Assembly (NCBI GenBank): GCA_902388545.1
Contig: CABMPS010000153.1
Location: 1 to 5,091, forward strand
Reading direction: 5' to 3'
DNA from: an uncultured Collinsella sp.
GTDB taxonomy: Bacteria; Actinomycetota; Coriobacteriia; Coriobacteriales; Coriobacteriaceae
Length of the DNA: 5,091 nucleotides
The translations under genes were made by a program, and so were the position numbers. This document shows positions 1 to 5,091 of this stretch, piece by piece. The notes beneath the pieces were generated by a model that ran no database searches, was not told the origin of the DNA, and saw only the letters and a list, made by a program, of their open reading frames with translations. Every line of letters starts with the position of its first letter. Position 1 is the first letter of the stretch.

Positions 1-7
1 AATCGTC

Positions 8-40
8 GGGCATGGCCAAAAGGCCTATGCCCTCCTCTTT
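8..40 (+). terminator. Probable intrinsic terminator of a gene lying left of the window
   Basis: Bases 8-17 (GGGCATGGCC) pair with 22-32 (GGCCTATGCCC), giving a 10-bp stem with a single bulged T at 26 and an AAAA loop. It is followed by a pyrimidine stretch TCCTCTTT (33-40), which is only partly T, so termination may be weak. The stem and its position right after the left edge fit the end of an upstream + strand gene, but no coding sequence of that gene is visible here. Confidence 0.5.
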
Positions 41-177
41 CACGTCACCTTGCTCGCTCTGGTGGGCTTTCGCTGACTTATGCTCAACCTGCGGCGCTGC
101 CATTGTTGGCGCAGGGGGCGGCTTGCTCGCTCTGGTGTCTGTTCGCTGTCCGTTCTCTGCCCGCGACGTTTCTGCTG
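41..177. other. Non-coding stretch with an imperfect direct repeat
   Basis: No credible gene is seen. CTTGCTCGCTCTGGTG occurs exactly at 49-64 and again at 122-137, and the similarity continues to TTCGCTG at 69-75 and 142-148 with four mismatches between. The two copies are 73 bases apart. An open frame from an ATG at 12 to 233 crosses this stretch, but it has no ribosome binding site, begins inside the terminator stem and ends inside a hairpin arm. Confidence 0.4.
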
Positions 178-210
178 TTGGTGCAAAGGGGTCAGGTTAC
201 TTTGCGCCAA
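178..210 (+). repeat. First hairpin of a two-hairpin intergenic element
   Basis: Bases 178-188 (TTGGTGCAAAG) pair with 200-210 (CTTTGCGCCAA) as an 11-bp stem with one G-U wobble (182 with 206) and an 11-base loop, GGGTCAGGTTA. There is no T tract, so it is not a classical terminator. It ends only six bases before the next, much longer hairpin, which suggests one compound element such as a REP-like palindromic repeat or a structured RNA. Its identity is unknown. Confidence 0.5.
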
Positions 211-216
211 AAGGGG

Positions 217-285
217 AAGTTGCGGTGGAATAGTTCCTGTTTGGCCGTCTTGAGGGGTTAAACAGGAGCTATTTCACCGCAACTT
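217..285 (+). repeat. Long near-perfect hairpin, second half of the element
   Basis: Bases 217-242 pair with 260-285 over 26 bp, and the stem continues inward to 246 and 256 for 30 bp in all, around a 9-base loop (247-255). There are no mismatches if the strand is read as RNA: the four positions that are not Watson-Crick (228/274, 234/268, 243/259, 244/258) are all G-U pairs. On the other strand they would be A-C mismatches. No T tract follows at 286, so a terminator role is unlikely. It could be a dispersed palindromic repeat, a miniature mobile element or a small structured RNA. The sequence alone does not decide. Confidence 0.6.
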
Positions 286-347
286 ATCGATGACGTGTTT
301 GGTTGGTGCCTGTTGATGGCCTGGGCGTCGGGGAGGGCAGGCTCCGT

Positions 348-353
348 TATAAT
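348..353 (+). promoter_or_regulatory. -10 box of the UPF0371 gene promoter
   Basis: A perfect TATAAT lies 41 bases before the start codon. No good -35 hexamer is found 16-18 bases upstream (the region reads GGCGTCG) and there is no extended -10 TG, so the promoter may depend on the -10 box or an activator. The predicted start near 360 would give a leader of about 35 bases. The long hairpin at 217-285 lies upstream of this promoter. Confidence 0.6.
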
Positions 354-394
354 CGCGTAGGAACTTAATTTACGAAACGGGACGGGAGCCATAC

Positions 395-1876
395 ATGCGC
401 CAGGGTTTCGACAACGCGAAATATATCGAGCTGCAGGCCGCTCATATTAAAGAGCGCATCTCGCAGTTTGGCGGCAAGCTCTATTTGGAGTTTGGCGGCA
501 AGCTGTTCGATGACTATCATGCGAGTCGTGTACTGCCGGGTTTTGAGCCGGACAGCAAGTTCCGCATGCTCAAGAGCATCGCCGACGATGTCGAGGTTAT
601 CATCGCGATCAACGCGAACCACATCGAGAAAAACAAGGCTCGTGGTGACCTTGGCATTACCTATGACGAGGATGTGCTGCGCCTGGTTGACCTGTTCCGC
701 GGCAACGGCTTTGCCGTCGCGGCTGTGGTTATCACCCAGTACGCCGGCCAGCCTGCTGCCGATGTGTTCCGCAACCGCTTGAACGCGCTCGGTATTCCCG
801 CCAAGCTGCACTATCCCATCGAGGGGTATCCGCACGATGTCGATCTGATCGTGTCCGACGATGGCTACGGCAAGAACGAGTTTGTCGAGACCACGCGTCC
901 GCTCGTTGTCGTGACGGCACCCGGCCCCGGCTCGGGCAAAATGGCGACCTGCCTCAGCCAGCTCTATCACGAGCATAAGCACGGTACCGCCGCCGGCTAT
1001 GCCAAGTTTGAGACCTTCCCGGTCTGGAATCTTCCTCTGACGCATCCGGTCAATATTGCCTACGAGGCCGCCACGGCCGACCTCGACGATGCCAATATCA
1101 TCGACTCCTTCCACTTGGAAGCCTACAACAAGACCACGGTCAACTACAACCGTGACGTCGAGGCTTTCCCGGTGGTCCGTGCCCTGATGGAAAAGATTCT
1201 GGGGGAGAGCCCCTACCAGAGCCCCACCGACATGGGTGTCAATATGGTCGGCTTTGCCATCACCGATGACGATGCCTGTCGCGATGCCTCCAAGATGGAG
1301 ATCGTCCGCCGCTACTTTTCTGCGGTCGAGGCCGTGCGCCGCACCGGCGTGGGCGATGAGCAGGTTGATCGTCTCAAGCTCATTATGAAAAAGGCCGGTA
1401 TCGACAAGAATTACTCGCCAGCACGCTCGGCCGCCCTTACCAGGGAGCAGCTGACGGGTGGCCCCGTAGGCGCCATGGTCATGCCCGACGGCTCCGTGGT
1501 GACCGGTAAGACTTCCACGCGCCTGGGCGCCGCGAGCTCGCTCATCATGAACGCCCTCAAGCATGTCTCGGGCGTCGACCTTGAGCTCGAGGTCATTAGC
1601 GATGAGGCGATCGAGCCCATCAGTAAGCTCAAGACGCATTTCCTGGGAAGTAAAAACCCGCGCCTCCACACCGACGAGACGCTTATGGCGCTGTCGATCA
1701 CCTCGGCCACGAGTGAGACGGCCGCTCGCGTCCTTTCGGGCCTGGAGCAGTTGCGCGGTTGCGATGCCTTCTTTAGCGTGATCATCTCGCCGACGGACGA
1801 GACGGTACTGCGCAAGTTGGGCATCAACGTGTGCTGCGAGCCCAAGTTTGAGCGCCGCGGCTTCTTCCATCGCTAA
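395..1876 (+). CDS. UPF0371 / DUF1846 family protein, function unknown
   Basis: The 493-residue protein matches the UPF0371 (DUF1846) family over its full length as I remember it from streptococci. The usual size is about 490-505 residues. Family landmarks in order are a twin FGGKL motif leading into DDYHASRVLPGF (25-50), TQYAGQPAAD (114-123), a glycine-rich APGPGSGKMATC loop (175-186) resembling but not fitting a Walker A motif, KFETFPVWNLP (204-214) and SPTDMGVNMVGF (276-287). No signal peptide or membrane segment is seen, so it should be cytoplasmic. The GSGK loop suggests nucleotide or phosphate binding, which is inference; the biochemical role is not established to my knowledge. The ATG at 395 is supported by GGGAG at 384-388, six bases upstream, and by family-typical N-terminal residues. 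It is a single-gene unit with its own promoter and terminator. A 15-base direct DNA repeat (466-480, 490-504) encodes the twin FGGKL and is a normal family feature. Confidence 0.93.
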   Translation: MRQGFDNAKYIELQAAHIKERISQFGGKLYLEFGGKLFDDYHASRVLPGFEPDSKFRMLKSIADDVEVIIAINANHIEKNKARGDLGITYDEDVLRLVDLFRGNGFAVAAVVITQYAGQPAADVFRNRLNALGIPAKLHYPIEGYPHDVDLIVSDDGYGKNEFVETTRPLVVVTAPGPGSGKMATCLSQLYHEHKHGTAAGYAKFETFPVWNLPLTHPVNIAYEAATADLDDANIIDSFHLEAYNKTTVNYNRDVEAFPVVRALMEKILGESPYQSPTDMGVNMVGFAITDDDACRDASKMEIVRRYFSAVEAVRRTGVGDEQVDRLKLIMKKAGIDKNYSPARSAALTREQLTGGPVGAMVMPDGSVVTGKTSTRLGAASSLIMNALKHVSGVDLELEVISDEAIEPISKLKTHFLGSKNPRLHTDETLMALSITSATSETAARVLSGLEQLRGCDAFFSVIISPTDETVLRKLGINVCCEPKFERRGFFHR

Positions 1877-1910
1877 GTTTGAAGCACCGCGGTAATTGCA
1901 TTGCATTTTG

Positions 1911-1943
1911 GCCGTATCGGGTTAGCGCCCGGTACGGCTTTTT
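1911..1943 (+). terminator. Intrinsic terminator after the UPF0371 gene
   Basis: GCCGTATCGGG (1911-1921) pairs with CCCGGTACGGC (1928-1938) in an 11-bp stem with one U-G wobble and a TTAGCG loop, followed by TTTTT (1939-1943). It lies 34 bases after the TAA stop. It separates the UPF0371 gene from the next one. Confidence 0.92.
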
Positions 1944-2007
1944 GATCAATAAAGCGTCTATTTCGGCGAAAAATAGCTGTTTACCTGCCTAGAAACAATT
2001 TGAGCGG

Positions 2008-2015
2008 TATACAAT
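2008..2015 (+). promoter_or_regulatory. Possible -10 region for the winged-helix gene
   Basis: TATACAAT offers two overlapping -10 boxes, TATACA and TACAAT, about 120 bases before the gene start. No convincing -35 hexamer is seen at the right distance. The box is flanked by a short CGGT/ACCG inverted repeat (2005-2008, 2017-2020), which could be an operator but is only 4 bp per arm. Upstream, CTATTT (1958-1963) and AAATAG (1971-1976) form another weak inverted repeat. Confidence 0.4.
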
Positions 2016-2029
2016 AACCGTAACTGTTT

Positions 2030-2074
2030 CATCCTTAGCGGGATGCCGCATGATGGATATTACCTGCCATCGTG
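2030..2074 (+). promoter_or_regulatory. Two small leader hairpins before the winged-helix gene
   Basis: CATCC (2030-2034) pairs with GGATG (2041-2045) around TTAGCG. CATGATGG (2049-2056) then pairs with CCATCGTG (2067-2074) with one U-G pair and a 10-base loop. If transcription starts near 2021, both lie in an mRNA leader of about 110 bases. A 17-codon frame (2050-2103) overlaps them. The stems are short, and a regulatory role is only a possibility. Confidence 0.3.
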
Positions 2075-2132
2075 AGGTGTGTCGGTCGCGCACGGCGCGT
2101 TAGATGCTCGTGCTCGGTTTGAGGAGGCTGCT

Positions 2133-2471
2133 ATGGCGGGCAAGGGTCGTGCGAGTGTCAACGATATGAAGCGTGTCGAGGTGCTGGTGTTGATGGAGAT
2201 CGACCAGCAAACCGAAGACAATGGCGGGCCGTATGGTTTCTCGCGCAAAACGCTTGCCGAGCGCGTGGGGGTTTCGCCGTATCGTGCCCGCGCCGCAATC
2301 GATCGCTTGGATTCCGAAGGTATGATTGATGTCGTCTCGCGTTATAGCGACGACGGCGGTCAGCTTGCAAATGGCATTTGCCTCACCGAACGTGGTGAGT
2401 GGTATCTTGAGGGCGTCCGTACCGGCATGCTCGTTCAAGAAATGCTTGAGGACGAGGTTGCTGATCGATAG
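2133..2471 (+). CDS. Small winged-helix DNA-binding protein
   Basis: This predicted 112-residue cytoplasmic protein has a winged helix-turn-helix pattern. Helix 1 is about residues 12-26. The helix-turn-helix is about 39-60 (KTLAERVGVSPYRARAAIDRLDSEG), with the recognition helix near 48-60. A beta wing follows at about 64-85, ending in ICLTERGEWYL, which resembles the wing and following helix of PadR- or MarR-like regulators. A short acidic tail (103-112) could aid dimerisation. No ligand or enzyme domain is present. I chose ATG 2133 because GAGGAG (2121-2126) sits six bases before it. The in-frame GTG at 2079 would add 18 residues but has no properly spaced ribosome binding site. It is a single-gene unit between two terminators. 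Its target is unknown: its own promoter or the palindrome before pyrG are candidates by proximity only. Confidence 0.82.
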   Translation: MAGKGRASVNDMKRVEVLVLMEIDQQTEDNGGPYGFSRKTLAERVGVSPYRARAAIDRLDSEGMIDVVSRYSDDGGQLANGICLTERGEWYLEGVRTGMLVQEMLEDEVADR

Positions 2472-2497
2472 CAGCATGTAACCCTTGCCATAGCGAC

Positions 2498-2528
2498 GCC
2501 GCCTGGGAAACCGGGCGGCATTTTGTTT
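2498..2528 (+). terminator. Intrinsic terminator after the winged-helix gene
   Basis: GCCGCCTGG (2498-2506) pairs with CCGGGCGGC (2511-2519) in a 9-bp stem with one U-G pair and a stable GAAA tetraloop, followed by ATTTTGTTT (2520-2528). It begins 27 bases after the TAG stop, so pyrG should need its own promoter. Confidence 0.93.
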
Positions 2529-2562
2529 CAAGATTGAGAAATGCAATCGCACGCGAGAAAAA

Positions 2563-2594
2563 TTGCGGACGGTCCGCGGCGCGAGTATTACAAT
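2563..2594 (+). promoter_or_regulatory. Probable pyrG promoter
   Basis: TATTACAAT (2586-2594) supplies the -10 region. TTGCGG (2563-2568) is a half-matching -35 box, 17 bases before TATTAC but 20 before the better TACAAT, so the exact pairing is uncertain. The terminator just upstream makes a promoter necessary here. The predicted transcription start is around 2599-2603, in the run ACCCG. Confidence 0.55.
2565..2577. promoter_or_regulatory. Palindrome in the pyrG promoter, possible operator
   Basis: GCGGAC-G-GTCCGC is a perfect inverted repeat with 6-bp arms and a one-base centre. It overlaps the presumed -35 box and lies in the spacer before the -10 box, a place where a bound protein would block RNA polymerase. 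There is no T tract and it lies upstream of the expected transcript start, so it would act as DNA rather than RNA. The binding protein is unknown. Confidence 0.4.
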
Positions 2595-2599
2595 GAAGA

Positions 2600-2631
2600 C
2601 CCGTAAGATGTGGATAAACAACTTCTACGGG
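2600..2631 (+). promoter_or_regulatory. pyrG leader hairpin at the predicted mRNA 5' end
   Basis: CCCGTA (2600-2605) pairs with TACGGG (2626-2631). With A2606 bulged, GA (2607-2608) also pairs with TC (2624-2625), leaving a 15-base loop. No T tract follows, so it is not a terminator. It ends five bases before the likely ribosome binding site GCAGG (2636-2640), so folding could hinder translation. The 5' arm coincides with the predicted transcription start. Confidence 0.4.
2609..2617 (-). promoter_or_regulatory. Perfect DnaA-box 9-mer in the pyrG leader
   Basis: TGTGGATAA on the + strand reads TTATCCACA on the - strand, the consensus 9-base DnaA box. It lies just downstream of the predicted pyrG transcription start, inside the loop of the leader hairpin. 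By rough count, an exact match in a window this size has only a few percent chance. One box does not make an origin, and a DnaA or roadblock effect on pyrG is speculation. Confidence 0.4.
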
Positions 2632-2643
2632 AAGCGCAGGTAA

Positions 2644-4311
<1,668 letters not shown>

Positions 4312-4313
4312 GG

Positions 4314-5091
4314 GTGCCGGCGAATAAGGAACATACCGAAGCTACTCCCTCGTCGCTCGCCGTGGCGGCGGGGGAGTATCTCGATTACCTCGCGGTCGAG
4401 CGGGGCTTGGCGCGCAACACGATTGTGGCCTATCGTCGTGACCTGACGACGTACTGCGCCTATCTGGAGCGGGCGGGTATTGTGTCTTTTGAAGAGGTGA
4501 CCCGTCAGGTCGTGGAGGGCTTTGTCGCCGATCGCCGCGGCGGAGGCTATTCCGACGCCTCGGTGGAGCGCGCGCTTGCTGCCGTGAAGGGCCTGCATGC
4601 CTTTTTGGTGCGCGATGGGGCCGTGGCCCAAAACCCGACGGCGGCGTTGCGCCTGCCTAAAAAGGCTGAGCGTTTGCCGGAGTATCTATCGGTGGAGGAT
4701 GTCTCGGCGCTGCTCGATCAAGACTTTCCCGAGGGCGAGATGGGACTGCGCGACCATGCCATCTTGGAAGTGCTCTACGGATGCGGTTTGCGTGTGAGTG
4801 AGCTGGTTGGGCTCGATGTGGGCGATATCCATATTGACGATGGCTTTGTACTCGTTCGCGGTAAGGGCTCAAAGGAACGCCTGTCCCCACTGGTGGGAAG
4901 CGCGGCGCGAGCTCTGACGCTCTATGTAACTGAGGGACGTTCTCGCTTGGCGGCCCATGCCCGCGGAACCGAGACCTCGGCGGTCTTTTTAAATAAGAAC
5001 GGACGTCGCCTGTCGCGCCAGGCCGTGCATGCGATATGCGAGCGGTATGGGGAGGCGCTGGAGGTGCTGAAAGAGGTAGTGTATAAGAAAG
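4314..5091 (+). CDS. xerD: XerD-like tyrosine recombinase, cut by the window edge
   Basis: 259 complete codons are visible of an expected 295-315. The protein should be a site-specific recombinase that, with a partner, resolves chromosome dimers at dif during division. The N-terminal core-binding domain (about 21-105) starts with EYLDYLAVERGLARNTIVAYRRDL. The catalytic domain has the first active-site arginine R160 in GCGLRVSEL and the beta-hairpin lysine K184 in RGKGSKER, spaced 24 residues as in E. coli XerD. The later H-x-x-R, H and Y residues lie beyond the edge. I prefer xerD over xerC because the gene follows pyrG as in other Actinobacteria, but the visible motifs do not separate the two. 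The start is uncertain. GTG 4314 lies two bases after the pyrG TAA but has only AAGG directly against it; GTG 4362 would also keep the whole domain but has no ribosome binding site. Translation is probably coupled to pyrG. Residues 249-259 do not resemble the family. Confidence 0.88.
   Translation, partial: MPANKEHTEATPSSLAVAAGEYLDYLAVERGLARNTIVAYRRDLTTYCAYLERAGIVSFEEVTRQVVEGFVADRRGGGYSDASVERALAAVKGLHAFLVRDGAVAQNPTAALRLPKKAERLPEYLSVEDVSALLDQDFPEGEMGLRDHAILEVLYGCGLRVSELVGLDVGDIHIDDGFVLVRGKGSKERLSPLVGSAARALTLYVTEGRSRLAAHARGTETSAVFLNKNGRRLSRQAVHAICERYGEALEVLKEVVYKK
5058..5091. other. Atypical tail at the right edge
   Basis: In the recombinase frame this stretch reads LEVLKEVVYKK, where Xer proteins normally have a short AG[IL] segment leading to the PHxLRH box. 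The codons near the end (AAA, GTA, TAT, AAG, AAA) are richer in A and T than the rest of the gene. None of the three + frames gives PHxLRH. It may be a variable loop, the start of an insertion, or assembly noise. Confidence 0.35.

Noticed and set aside
12..233. 73-codon + strand frame in the left intergenic region
   Set aside because: It has no ribosome binding site, starts inside a terminator stem, runs through a direct repeat and ends inside a long hairpin arm. The protein resembles nothing I know.
466..504. Exact 15-base direct repeat GTTTGGCGGCAAGCT in the UPF0371 gene
   Set aside because: It encodes the twin FGGKL motif that is normal for this family, so it is not a recent duplication or mobile element scar.
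365..1906. 513-codon open frame on the - strand
   Set aside because: It is the antisense shadow of the UPF0371 gene, a common effect of GC-rich codon use. It extends towards the terminator and its protein shows no family features.
2079..2132. GTG 2079 as start of the winged-helix gene
   Set aside because: AGG lies only one base before it, which is too close, while ATG 2133 has GAGGAG at an ideal six-base distance.
2100..2621. - strand frame across the winged-helix gene and the pyrG promoter
   Set aside because: It crosses a strong + strand terminator and promoter and mirrors the winged-helix coding frame. No domain is recognisable.
5040..5091. Simple frameshift in the recombinase near the right edge
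   Set aside because: Reading the other two frames after 5055 gives a quick stop and no PHxLRH box, so a single indel does not restore the family sequence.

Overview
The window comes from a GC-rich bacterial chromosome, most likely an actinobacterium of the class Coriobacteriia (Collinsella-like). This rests on codons mostly ending in G or C, compact genes on one strand, and the order pyrG followed directly by a XerD-type recombinase gene, which is typical of Actinobacteria. The genus is inferred from general familiarity, not from a database search.

Layout, all genes on the + strand. Positions 1-394 hold no credible gene. They contain a terminator-like hairpin at the left edge (8-40), an imperfect direct repeat, two adjacent hairpins (178-210 and 217-285) that look like a repeat element or structured RNA, and a perfect TATAAT -10 box for the next gene. 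Positions 395-1876 encode a complete UPF0371/DUF1846 protein of unknown function, closed by a strong intrinsic terminator (1911-1943). After a 256-base leader and promoter region comes a small winged-helix DNA-binding protein (2133-2471) with its own terminator (2498-2528). Next is a 121-base control region with several possible regulatory features: a -10 box, a 13-base palindrome, a leader hairpin starting at the predicted transcription start, and a perfect DnaA-box 9-mer in its loop. It precedes pyrG, CTP synthase (2650-4311, complete, catalytic residues present). Two bases after the pyrG stop begins the best start of a XerD-like tyrosine recombinase, which runs off the right edge (4314-5091).

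The first two genes are probably separate transcription units, since each ends in a terminator. pyrG and the recombinase form one operon, so CTP supply and chromosome-dimer resolution are probably co-expressed. The genes themselves are ordinary housekeeping families. The less usual material is non-coding: the structured element at 178-285 and the pyrG control region. The last 34 bases do not look like a recombinase and may mark an insertion, a family-specific loop or an assembly edge.
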